Positions 1 through 11,095 of a DNA stretch of 26,295 nucleotides are shown in pieces (the stretch's first letter is position 1; each line of letters begins with the position of its first letter). Source of the DNA: Physocladia obscura. Lineage: Eukaryota > Chytridiomycota > Chytridiomycetes > Chytridiales > Chytriomycetaceae. Both the position numbers and the translations under genes were made by a program. The notes beneath the pieces are model-generated. The model saw nothing but the letters and a program-made list of their open reading frames with translations, did not search any database and was not told the DNA's origin. The stretch is from contig JADGJH010000183.1 of the NCBI GenBank assembly GCA_027596945.1, positions 1-26,295 on the forward strand, read 5' to 3'.

Positions 1-58
1 TTTTTTTTTTTTTATTTTTGATTTGTTTATGATGTATTTTTTATCTATTTTTTGTTTA

Positions 59-3000
59 ATGGCAAAGGGCCCTGCCAGCGCAGCCGGTAGAGGCCGCGTC
101 AATGACAACAAACCAACAGACAATACTGACATTGTTAGCACCCGCACAAGTATCCGACGGAAAATTGTAGATAGTATCACTGGCAATGACGAAACAGCAG
201 GAATCGGACTTTCAACACCATCAGGAAGCACGGGAAGCCTTGTTGCGGGAGTTGCGCGACTCGCAGCAAGCGAAAAAGACGCTGCTGTACCAATATCGAT
301 ACCATCAACATTGACAACGTGGGGCGGCAGTGGCGTGGGGCAGATGTCGGCAGTGTTTGTGGTGCGGTTTGGTGATGGTAGTGAGGAGCGCATCGACGCA
401 AAGACCGTGGCTGATAATATTGCGACATCGTCCGTTACGGTAGCGGCGGCATCAGCAGCGCGGGTAGTCCAGGCCATTCTTGGTGGATCAAGCATATCTG
501 GAAGAAACACTCCCGCGAAATCGAATAGTAGCAGCTCCTTCACAAACGCAAATACAAGTACAAATACAAATACAAATACAAACGTAAATACGGCTGGTAT
601 AGCGTGGCTTAGTGGCGTTGCGGCTGGTGGAGTTCGTGGCGCGTATTCGTTAACAGCAGATGCTCTCGCCGTGTGGCTGCGTGCGCTTGCTTTATGCGTT
701 TCGTCGCTTGCTTCACCTACTGCACGTCCTGTTGTTGATGCCGTTCTTCGTCTCAATAGGTGGTTTGATTTGGACGCTCTACATCCTAATCTACCCCTCG
801 AACACAAGCTTCTTTTGGAAAATATGGTTTCGGCGAATGCTGCACTTGTTCATCCTGTAGTTACTGCTCTTGTTAAGTGTTTTCGCAATGGTTGGCTCTT
901 GTTTTTTGTCTTTTTTTTTGCTTTTTTAAATACTCTAATAGCTCAAATATTCTTTATTTCACAGCCAGGAATCCGAAAGATTCGCAAGCTGCAATTTCTA
1001 TGAAATTTGATCGCATTCATATTGTTTTAGCTTCGGTGATTCGATTGATTCCATCTGGACTTCATTTTATGCTTCCGATTCTAAGAGACAATTTTCCCCA
1101 TAAGTCGAATGATACGCTGGATAATTTATGGTATCTCAGAAACTTGATTCGAATCGCCGAATATGCTCCAGTTTTGCGAAATTCTGTTTGGGCTCTTGCA
1201 ATAGATCGAGTCATTCAAATTGATGTGAGTTCTAGTTAGCTTTTCAGATTTTTTTTTTTTTCATTTATTAAATCTACCTTGTAAATGACAGGTTGAAATT
1301 CAAACTGCTTTGGATGATTTAGATGAAGAAGATTTTAACCAAGTTCTTGCTCACTGTTTTGATATCGAAGAAAAAAATATTCATGATCCTCTTACTTTAA
1401 TGTCGCCAAAAACTTTTGCATCTGCTGGAAGAGTTGGCGCCATTCCCGACGAACTGCATCTTGACGATAACGATGATATTTTTGGTGGAAATTTTGGTGA
1501 TACCGTTTCAGATTCAAAGTCAGAAAATGATGATGATGATGATGAAGGAAATGACAACCATGAAGATGACGACGACAGCGATGACGATGGATCCGATAAC
1601 TCTGATGAGTTTGAAAATGATCCATCAGTTGTAGTCTCCGACTTTCGTGAAATGTCAGGAAAACTTGACTCAATGCTTCATTACCTCATGACCCAAATAT
1701 CTCGAATTTTTTCGTCCACTGCCACAACTATGACCAAAAATGCAAACAACAACAAGAACAACTCAACAGACAATGAAACAGCCCTTGAATTTTTTTCAAT
1801 CCTGCTGGAAATCTTTGAGCGCACAGTATTGCCGACACACCGATGTAAATACGTTCAATTTCTCTACTTCCACGCATGCAGTCTGTCCCCAATGGCCACA
1901 GAATCATTTCTCGTCCTACTCGCCCAGAAAACGTTTGACACAACCTGCCCTACCATCATTCGGGTCGCGGCTAGCGCGTACCTGTCGAGTTTTGTTGCGC
2001 GCGCAAAGTTTGTGGAAACGGAGGCGGTTTTATATTGTTTGAAGATGTTAAATGGGTGGGCCGTGGAGTATGTGGAGGCTGCGAATGAAAGTCGTGGTGG
2101 TAGAGGTGTAATACGGCCTATTTCTAATACCTATACTGGTGCTAGTGCTGTTGGCGTTGAAGGTGGGAAAGCGAATGCGTCTTTTTATTCAGTTGTTCAA
2201 GCTATTTTGTACATTTTTTGTTTCCGGTGGAAGGAGATTGTTGCGGCTGGCGACAGAGGTGCTGGGCTTGGAGGTGGCGAGGTTGTTGGTGGTGCGGAAT
2301 ACGGAAGACTTCCTGTTGAGATGGCAGGGTTTGAAAAACTGGTTCAATCTAAGTTTATGCCCTTGAAGGTATGCGTGTATGTGTGTGGGTTTCTCGATTT
2401 CTAATATATGAAAACAAAGGTTTGCACCAAAAGTGTGGTCACGGAATTTGCCAGAATAACGCACAAACTTGACATGCTTTATTGCTATGCGCACCTTCAA
2501 CAACGATCGCCGTCTCAACAGCAACCGCCGCAAAAACCGCAAGTTGGCTTACTACCAGTTCCATCACCATCTACCCAATCACAATCAATTCTGAAAAATG
2601 CTAAAAAAATCTCAAATCTCACGACCGCAATATCAATATCACCTCGGCCACCATCCACAGCACCGCAAGATATCTCAACCACCTCACCTTTAACGCCCAC
2701 AACAACGAAAGGTATGATGGCAATGTCATATCAAGCAGAGACATACCTTGACGAAGAAGATGAAATATGGGGCTCTCAACCACAAGCTTCAACTGCAGAT
2801 CGTTTAACACAACAGCAGCAACAGATTCAAATGCAGTCACTGGACATTGCAAGTCTCGAAGCTTTTTTTCCGTTTGATCCATGCCATTTAGTAATGTCAA
2901 AAAAGATTGTGGAGGCAGCGTATATGGAGTGGTCTACTGATGATGATCATGACAATGGAAGCAGGAGTGAAGAAGACGATGTAGGTGGTGGGATTGAGAA

Positions 3001-3064
3001 TGGCGACATTGATTTTATTAGCAGTTCCTTCGATCATCAGATGTCAATTTCTGCTGATTATTGA
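59..3064 (+). CDS. RRN3: RNA polymerase I initiation factor Rrn3 (TIF-IA)
   Basis: Rrn3 binds RNA polymerase I and brings it to the rDNA promoter in the nucleolus. Model: exons 59-890, 965-1224, 1292-2368, 2420-3064; phases close to 937 aa. The first ATG after the poly-T edge is at 59; a more upstream start outside the window is possible. Residues 1-230 are low complexity, with an Asn/Thr hexamer repeat. The HEAT-like Rrn3 core starts near residue 231. Family hallmarks seen: NFPHK, YLRNLIRIAEYAPVLR, and IDVEIQ restored exactly across intron 1225-1291. An acidic Asp/Glu loop lies at about residues 440-475, as in yeast Rrn3. EFARITHKLDMLYCYAH follows intron 2369-2419, and the C-terminal FFPFDP box is at 872-877. 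The protein is longer than yeast (627 aa) or human (651 aa) Rrn3 because of the N-terminus and Gly-, Gln- and Ser-rich inserts. The donor at 891 (GTTGGC) is weaker than the others. Confidence 0.93.
551..590 (+). repeat. ACAAAT-type hexamer repeat in RRN3
   Basis: A run of near-perfect ACAAAT hexamers encodes alternating Asn-Thr in the low-complexity N-terminus of Rrn3. It stays in frame, so length changes would not break the gene. Confidence 0.8.
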
Positions 3065-3065
3065 A

Positions 3066-3071
3066 AATAAA
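3066..3071 (+). terminator. Poly(A) signal AATAAA for RRN3
   Basis: AATAAA begins one base after the RRN3 stop codon. On the other strand AATAAA (TTTATT at 3079-3084) is the likely signal for the convergent hydrolase gene, so the two 3' ends probably overlap. Confidence 0.5.
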
Positions 3072-3215
3072 GTAGTTTTTTATTTGTTGAAACGAGCAAC
3101 GGGCAAAAGGAAATTAAAAGAAAAAAAAAAGCAAAGAAAGAGAACAAAATCTTTACAAAAAACACAATATACCACACCAGTTGGTTTTTTTTTTTGTTTT
3201 GATCGTTTTTCTAAT

Positions 3216-5060
3216 TCATGAACGACGACGACGAAGGGATTTCCGCCATGCTGATTTCATTGGAGACTTGCTCTTTCCAACATTAGAGTATTCCGAATCT
3301 CCTTGACTACAAACACTTTCAATTTTTGTCACAATGTTGCTGCAGGCATTTGGATTCAACAAAAACCCAGCATGCCCAAGATTATATGACTCGTGTGATA
3401 TACTGTTTTGCGCAAGATCTGTTTATGTTTATTTTGTGTTTTGTATTTACGAGTTAAGTTTTTGTAAAATCAACCCATTGAATAAAAGTAGAAAAAAAAA
3501 AGAACGGCATTACATTCAGCAACAGAAGATGCGTCGAAAAGAAAATCTCCCTTTGAAACAATAATATGATGATTCTTGGGCAGATGTTCTGGCCACAACA
3601 AGTTATGATGCCAACGAAAATTACGATTGATCGCGTTGGAGGTGTACAGTTCCCGTGAGCAGATCCAATATAACAAATATTCATTTGCTTTCATTACTTC
3701 GGTGTTGTAACCCGGATGACGGTGCACGAAATCTATATTTAAAATTGAGTAAAAGATCTGTCACAATCATAAAAAATTACGAAATTACGTACTATATGCA
3801 AGCGACGGCAGCGAGTGCATGAATGTAACTGGATCCAAAAGAACACTCGTCGCAGTATATTTGGAATTTTTGATCATCCAAGCGGCAACAGTTGTGCCCA
3901 ACGAGTGACCGACAATATGGGCCTTGGAATATCCGTGCACATCCAGCATAGTTTCAATCTCGCCAATGGTTTGTTCGGTTGATGGACAAAAATCAACGAG
4001 ACGCATGGAAACATGCGGAAGCTCGACAACAAATATTGGACGTGTGCCTTGCGCTTGTCGCAGAATATTGTAAATAAAGTATATGTATGGCAAGAGTCCG
4101 CAGCCTATTCCGTGAAAAAAAACAACCGGAAGTTTTTCATCTGAAATTACAGCGGATCCAGATCTTCTGGATCTTCGAGCCTCAGTTTTTGGGATATAAA
4201 CCCAGTAATTTAACGTTGAATTCGAATTGGTATGGTCAGCTGGAGTGACGCGATTGAATCCAAGCAAAAAAAGAATCAATAAACCAAAAATTTCTGCAGT
4301 CCAAATGCATAAATATAAGCATAATGGTTTCGGTCTTGCTTCAAGCGGGTTATAGTTGAGAATAACTGGAGCAATGTCACTGTTGCGACCAGGTTGCATT
4401 TTTATGTTGTGAGCCATTTCCATGTCTGAAATATATCCATCTAATTCAGCAACAATATCCGATTTGGTTGGATCACGGAGAATTTTATCATAATTTTCTT
4501 CGCTGAAGAAACTCCATGCCAACCTGTCAAATCAAAAGCAAATTTAAAAAAAAAATTTTGGTCTCATTTAGAAAAATGTACCAGTCGCGCATGTTGTCTC
4601 GGCGCACAACATGCAGTTCATTTGGTTGCAACTGCTTGCGAGTGTGTGTCCAATAAAACCAGCCCGAAAAGAAGCTTCGAAAGTTTTCGTCAGTAGAGTC
4701 GAGAAAACGGTAAAATTGTTTGCCACGATCCACGAGTTCCATTACAGGCGGGACGGTTGGTGTTTGCAACCGTTTGTGCTGTAGATGAAAATAAACCAGG
4801 AATGCCGTTTCCATACACATGTATGCTGGCAGGAACTGCAGCAGCTGTGCCCACAGTCCGCTACTGTTGGCTGGTTCGGCTTTCGGCGTTTGGTTCAACG
4901 GCAGCAGAAATCCCGCCGGTGCGGACAGGGGTGCCGGCCCGACTAACAGCCAGTAGAGCTGATTTGCTGTATATACTACGGCAATAGCAGGTATTGCATC
5001 CATTACCAGCGCAGCCGTCCGCAGACTAATCAGTCGTGCTGTCGAATGTCCAATAGGCAT
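3216..5060 (-). CDS. Membrane-associated alpha/beta hydrolase, copy 1
   Basis: Predicted serine hydrolase of the alpha/beta fold; substrate unknown. Exons (5' to 3'): 5060-4582, 4523-3793, 3732-3514, 3418-3216; 543 aa. The start is MPIGHS, which lines up with MIGHS of copy 2. The N-terminus is hydrophobic (likely two membrane segments within residues 10-110), with a third hydrophobic stretch near 230-250. The oxyanion HG motif is at 297-298 (FHGIGCG) and the nucleophile elbow GHSLG has Ser367. An Asp follows in GDFLFD, and the catalytic His sits in LGHAGFLL near the C-terminus, so the triad looks intact. It ends in a basic tail (KSAWRKSLRRRRS) absent from copy 2. Intron 3733-3792 (phase 1) is missing in copy 2. 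The specific family was not recognised; a lipase or esterase is the likely class. Confidence 0.86.
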
Positions 5061-5123
5061 GAAAATTTCAAACAATTTGTAATGCCTCAAAAACAAACCA
5101 AAAAAAAATAAGGCAAGACGCGC

Positions 5124-6683
5124 TCAGACTTTTGCATCGGCTGCATCGCAAACGCGTTTAATATCTTTCATAATTTCTTCTTGAACGGCTGAAATAAACA
5201 AAAATGCACCGTGATCAAGATCAAACATGCGAAAACAAACGTTGTTCTGTGCCAGAGCTGCGGCAACGATTTGTGTAAGCAGAAATTTAGTAATAGCTCT
5301 GATACTCACATTTTTCCATTAAATTTCCATCCAAGAGCATGTCTTGGCGAGCTCCAACAACAAAATGATGTTCTGGTAGTTCTTCCGGCCACAACAAGTT
5401 TTCATTCCAACGAAATTTCCGGGAAATTGTCATGGAAATATGAAGTTCTCTTGCGCACATCGAGTGTAGAAGATACTCATTGGCTCTGGCAACAGTATTA
5501 TATCCTGGAATTCGATGAACAAAATTGAAAGCAAGATCTGGCAGCGTAACAAAAAACACAATGGGGTCAAGCAACACCGCTGAAGCGGTAAATGTCGAAT
5601 ATTTAATCATCCATGATACCACCGCCGTTCCCCACGAATGCCCCACAACATGCGCTTTTTGATATCCGTATGAATCCAAAATACGCTCAATTTCTTGAAC
5701 AGTTTGCTTTGGGGTTGGAACTTTCTCCTTCAATCGCATGGACACATATGGAAGCTCGATAAGAAAAATTGGTCGGTTTTGAGTCTTGACCAGGAATGAC
5801 GCGAAAGAAAGATACTGAAAGAGTCCAACTCCGATGCCATGGATAAATACAAGCGGAATGGTGCTGTTTTGTTGTGTATTTTGGTCACCAAGTTTGTTCT
5901 TCGAGGCTGATGTATGGATCCAGTAGCTGAGTGTATCATTTTTTGTTTCTGAAACCCTACGGAATCCAAATTTCCGTAAAAAAATCCTTTCAACAATTTC
6001 GAGACCTTTCATGACAACATAAAAAATTAGCGGCTTTGGATACGCGTCAACAATATTGTGGTTGAGTGTTACAGCGGATATTTTTGGGTTTCGCCCTGGT
6101 TGAAAGACAATGCCAAGTTTTTTTTCAACACTTTCAATAACTTCCTCAATTTCGGACACTTTTGAATTTGCTCGGTTTCCAACAAGATTTTCGTACGACG
6201 ATTCAGAAAAAAGTGACCATGCAAGCCTTATCAAAAAAGTGTTATTGTTAACAAAAAAATAAATAAAAGCTGAGCTTACCAATCAGCAAAATTATCTCTC
6301 CGGAGAAATCCGTATTCAGATTGCACAAGCCGTATCTTACTATCAGACCAATAAAACCAAGCGAAGAGAAAATGCTCTAGGTTTTTGTGTTTCAAAATTC
6401 GTTTCCAGATTTTCCTGCGTTCGGGATAGGTCATGATTGGAGAAGATTCTGGTTTTTGGAGTCTCTTGTATTCAAACAAGAAAACAATCAGGAATGATGC
6501 TTCGAAAAACAGGTAGATGGCAAGGGCGGAAGTCCATGTTATCGGAAAAAGTGAATGCCCACTATTGGTTAAGTGCCAGTAAAACTGAAGTGCAGTGGAT
6601 GCTACTGCAACGAAAGGAATTGCATGAACTGTCAATGATAAGAGTTTCACAAGGAACAGCTTGGTTTCAGAGTGTCCAATCAT
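5124..6683 (-). CDS. Membrane-associated alpha/beta hydrolase, copy 2
   Basis: Tandem paralog of the downstream hydrolase, in the same orientation with 63 bp between the stop of this gene and the start codon of copy 1. Exons: 6683-6280, 6226-5310, 5257-5124; 484 aa. The first and last introns sit at the same phase and position as in copy 1 (after RRDN..DW, and just before LAQN), which proves duplication of an intron-bearing ancestor. The oxyanion loop is FIHGIGVG, the nucleophile elbow GHSWG has Ser332, the acid is the Asp of RQDMLLD, and the His is in DLDHGAF. The N-terminus has hydrophobic segments like copy 1. It lacks the basic tail and ends in a short charged helix (CDAADAKV). It shares a 147-bp divergent spacer with VPS18. 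Substrate unknown. Confidence 0.86.
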
Positions 6684-6830
6684 CCACTTTTTTCGGTGGA
6701 AAAACCAATGTCACGGCGGAGTAAATAAAATCCCTTCAAAAAACATAGTTGCGGGAGCACATGGGATGAACGAAAGTGTTCAATTTTCAAGAAAACACTG
6801 AACAAAAGACTTTAAAAAAAAAAAAAAAAA
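6684..6830. promoter_or_regulatory. Divergent promoter spacer, hydrolase 2 / VPS18
   Basis: 147 bp separate the two head-to-head start codons, so this must hold at least the core promoters of both genes. A run of about 17 A lies directly before the VPS18 ATG. No clear TATA box was seen. Confidence 0.5.
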
Positions 6831-9800
6831 ATGGACCTTTTCAGTGAATTCAGTACGGGCAATGGGTCGGAGAATCGGCCTAACAGCAAAAGGGGGCAAA
6901 CAGGAATAGTGAACTCGGCTGGAATCGAAAGAGTCGGTACGAGTATCGACAACGGGAGCAGTAATAACAACAGACCTGGAAGCAGCGGTTCAAATGCAAA
7001 CGGAAACTTAAACTCGAACTCAGCCATCGGAGTCAGTCCCTTTGCGCTCGATCGCGTACAATTTGCATTCGGTGCGCAGCTTGCTGGTCTTGCAGTGGCA
7101 GCAAACATAATGGCCGTCGCACTGGTTCCCGCTGCCATTTTGCGAATCGATCTGGGCCAGTCGAGTGCCGTCGATGGTGGGGTTATGTATTTATTCCATC
7201 ATTATATACACACCATAATCCGTCTTCATTTACCGTCCACCACCAGCCATTGATTTGCCGTTGCGTGTAAAGAATGATACTGTGTGCCGCGTGTTCCTCG
7301 ACCCATCTGCTCGCCATTTGATTGCTTCCACGACATTAGGCGATAATTATTATCTTTTTCATCAGTGGCGCAAGCCGAAATACCTTAACAAATTCAAGGT
7401 TCCGCATTTTACTTCCTCGAAAGTTCATAACTCCTTACAGAGTATTTCCATAGGGTGTACTGATCGAATCGATTTCATGGGGAGCGCCTTTGCGCAATCA
7501 GCTTGATTCAAACACGGGTCTTTTTTTGATTGGCTCGAAACAGGGGCATATTTTTGAGGCAGAGCTACAAGCAACCGACGACTTTTTTAAAAAGGAAGAG
7601 AAACATTTTCAACAGGTCTGAAAAGCAGTCTGATTATTTTGTAATGTTTGTTTCGAAATTAAAAAATTAAAAAATCAAAAATCAAAAAGATATTCTCGAT
7701 GCCTGACGATTCACCTGTTCTTGGAATTCGTCGATTTAAGATCAATTCATCATCGAATAAATTCGCAATCGTTATCAATACGCCAAACAAACTTTATCAA
7801 TTTATTGGTACTGCGACAGAGTCTTCCGACACCGGTGGTTTTTCCAATCTTTTCAACGCTGCTGATATTTCATCCAGTATACTTTCTACCTTTTTCTTTG
7901 TTTATTTTTTAAAGTGCCCAATTATAAAATCTGAATGTTTTCCAGATTTCTATGAACTTCCGACAGCAGTCAATGATCGTTTGCAGGTATGGTCTGCGAA
8001 TGAAGGTAATACGGGATTGAAAAAATTTGCGTGGCTTACTGGTGAATGCCCTTCGTTTTTTTTTTTTTGTTCATCAATTTATTTAAAACATTAATAGATC
8101 CAGGAATATTTTCTGGAGATATTCTTACTTCAAACGTGAAAGCGGACTCGATTTTAGTAAATGCTGAAATGCATCCGTAAGTGCTGTGTTTCGTCTTATT
8201 TTTTGTTTGGTTTTTTTTTAAACCGATAATAAATTTCTCAGTCTTCTTGATGATAAAGTACCAATATCAATTGCTCTAACTGAGTTTCATTTTTTAATTT
8301 TATATTCGAATCGAATTCGAGCAATATCCTGTTTGACCAATGAGCTAGTTTTTAACGCACGTATTCCATTAGTAAGTTTTTTTCCTGTAAATATTTACTA
8401 AAATGGGAAATAATTCAGGATGACCAAGAAATTGTTTTGGGAATGGTAAAACCTATTTCAGGTTGTTTATAAAATAACTTTTTAACGACTTGATTGCAGG
8501 TTGTTGATGAAGTAAAAGAAACATATTGGATTTTCACAAATATTGCAGTCCATGAAATTATCCTAACAGACGAAGACCGTGATGTTTGGAAGATTTATCT
8601 TTCGCGTGAAAACTTTGAAGCTGCTCTTAATTTTGCAAAAGATGATTTTGAGCGAGACTCTGTTGTTACCGCACAAGCTGAATTTTATTTTAAAGAAAAG
8701 CGCTTTCAACTTGCAGCTACATATTTTGCGCAATCCCAATCATTGTCATTTGAAGAAATTGCATTGCGATTTATTGGACTAAATGAACCAGGTGCTTTGA
8801 AACAGTTTTTGCTTAAAAAGCTGGAAACCTTGAAGTCAAATGTAACAAAATTCTTTCTTTGATGAAGTTAAATATTACATTTCTGCATTTTTTAGGAGCC
8901 CGTACAAATGACCGTTTTATGCATGTGGTTTGTGCAATATGTGAACTTATTTAAGTTTTTAGATATGCGGCCATAGTTCATAAGTGCTTTTTTTATCCAG
9001 GCTTCTCGAATTATTTATCAGTGAGCTTGATTCTTCTGAAACTGTTGTTGCCGGGGCAAATGCACCTCTTTTTGTTAAGCCTGGTGATAGTGGTGCTGAA
9101 GCAGCTATATCCGAAACAAACAAAATCAGATCCGAATTTTATCAGTTCTTGGTCGGTCATAAGGTTGTTCTTGTAGTTCTTGTAGTTCTTGTAGTTGTAG
9201 CTGTTTTGATTGAATCAAGTTTTTTCCTTTTTTTACAGCATTTGTTAGATATTGAGGGCACGTTTTCTCTATTTTCCAGCCACGGACGAACTGAAGAAAT
9301 GTTGTTTTTTGCTGAACAAATTGGAGATCACGAACGAATAATCGAACACTGGATTTCAAAGAAAGAATGGCTGATAGCTCTTAATACCTTGAATAGACAT
9401 GTATTATCCACCTTTCAGACCATGCTTCATCTAATTTTGAAATAGAATTCCGATGATTATTTTTACAAATTTTCTACGGTATTAATTGAAGCTATTCCAA
9501 TTGAGGTTATAAATTCGTGGATTCAACATCCTGGACTAGATCCAAAAAACTTGCTTCCTTCGCTTTTAAAGTATGAATCCTTGCAGCCAGTCGGTAACAC
9601 AACTGTGGTAATTTTCAAATATTTTTTGTTGATTTTTTTTTCTTTCTATTTCTAATTTTTTTTTATAAGAATCAAGGAATTAGATATCTTGAGCATGTGA
9701 CAAATAAACTGGGTAACACTGATGCATCCATTCACAACTACTTGCTATCTCTTTATGTTTCCCGTGCTCGATTCGACAATGAAACTGATTTAATGGCGTT

Positions 9801-11006
9801 TTTGAATATACAAGTCGAAGTAAGAAGTTTTAAAGCGAGTTTATTAGGAAAATATTGAAGTTCTACATAATAGGAAGAGGATACGCACTATGATGTGCAA
9901 TATGCTTTGCGACTATGTATGAAAGAAGGGCTGGTGCAATCGAGTATATTCATATACTCTAAACTGGGACTCTATGAACAGGCGGTTGATTTGGCATTGA
10001 AGGTATATAATTATTCAATTTTGAAAGCTCGCTACTTGTCTTCGATTTCGCAACTTAATAATGATTCAGCATCAAGATCTCGAGTTGGCACAAATAAATG
10101 CCGATAAACCTCTGGACGACGAAATCCTTCGCAAGAAACTATGGCTGAAAATTGCGCGTCATGTTGTTGATGAACGAAAAGATATTAAACAGTTAGTCTC
10201 TTTCGAATTGATTGATATACACAATTTCCGTTAACTGCGGATCTTCCGTAAAATATTTACACTGACACACTTATCATAACACCAATCATATCAGGGCAAT
10301 AACTTTTTTAAAGCAGTGCGAGCTTTTGAGGATCGAAGATATCCTTCCATTTTTCCCCGATTTCGTGCTTATTGACAATTTCAAAAACGATTTGTGTCAA
10401 GCACTTGAGGAATATAATGAGCATATTGAGTCCTTGAAGGATGAAATGGATGAGGCTACAAGAAGTGCAGAAAACATACGCCGAGATATTACAAATCTCA
10501 AAAACCGAAATGTCGTTGTACATGTTACGGAGAAATGTGCTCTGTGTTCGTTATCGTTACTGACGCGGCAATTTTTAGTGTTTCCATGCAAGCATGTGTT
10601 TCATGCCAGCTGTTTGACAGATTTGGTGAATTTATAACTTGAGTATTTGTTAATTTAACTAACATTTATTTTTCGTGCAGCTTATTGAGTCATCAAATGG
10701 TACACGTCGGTCTGCCATATTAAAAATGAAGAAGAATGTGGAAAATGGAACAGTGAAGCGAAGTTTGGGGTCATTGATGACATCAGATTTGGATGGAATG
10801 GCAGCAACAGCAGTTGCGGCCGCTGCCGCGGCTGCAACGGCAGCAGCAGCCAATAGAAATGAGCTTGAACAAGAAATTGCGACAGAATGCCCATTGTGCA
10901 ATGAGATAATGATCAAGAATATTTCACTTCCATTTGAAGGTGAGTTTATTCGTTTTTTATTTGCCTTATTAATAACCAGCATTCTTTAGAGGATCCATCA
11001 TTGTAA
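6831..11006 (+). CDS. VPS18: Vps18 (HOPS/CORVET core subunit, RING)
   Basis: Core subunit of the HOPS and CORVET tethering complexes at endosomes and vacuole or lysosome. Nineteen exons: 6831-7176, 7247-7398, 7454-7615, 7690-7876, 7946-8041, 8098-8176, 8242-8371, 8419-8445, 8500-8841, 8896-8954, 9001-9163, 9239-9400, 9446-9607, 9670-9819, 9874-10002, 10070-10191, 10295-10625, 10681-10939, 10990-11006; 1024 aa (human 973). The N-terminal beta-propeller region shows ILRIDL, GDNYYLFHQWRKPK and LFLIGSKQGHIFEAEL. The clathrin-heavy-chain repeat region shows LWLKIARHVV and RIEDILPFFPDF. The C-terminal RING has CALC, CKHVFHASC and CPLC from about residue 904. An Ala-rich insert splits the RING. The last coding exon is 17 nt. 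The least certain junction is the donor at 8955 (GTTTTT). Confidence 0.95.
9167..9199 (+). repeat. 9-bp tandem repeat GTTCTTGTA in a VPS18 intron
   Basis: Three perfect copies of GTTCTTGTA (9167-9193) plus a partial copy lie at the 5' end of intron 9164-9238. Nine is a multiple of three, so the repeat keeps the intron in frame. Confidence 0.85.
10799..10852 (+). repeat. Poly-Ala coding repeat inside the VPS18 RING
   Basis: Mixed GCA/GCC/GCG/GCT codons encode an Ala-rich tract (about residues 973-990) between the first and last zinc-ligand pairs of the RING. Mixed codon use suggests an old rather than recent expansion. Confidence 0.8.
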
Positions 11007-11095
11007 TGGTGTATAGTATTTCTCAAAAATAAGAAATTTTCTCTCGTCTTTTTTTGAACAGTGGTTGTTGTGAATTGATTGGTTTTTGATTTTTG

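Noticed and set aside
7877..7945. In-frame reading through this VPS18 intron
   Set aside because: It carries good GTATAC and TTCCAG sites, and removing it joins GFSNLFNAADISS to NFYELP as expected for the family; the retained reading has no family match.
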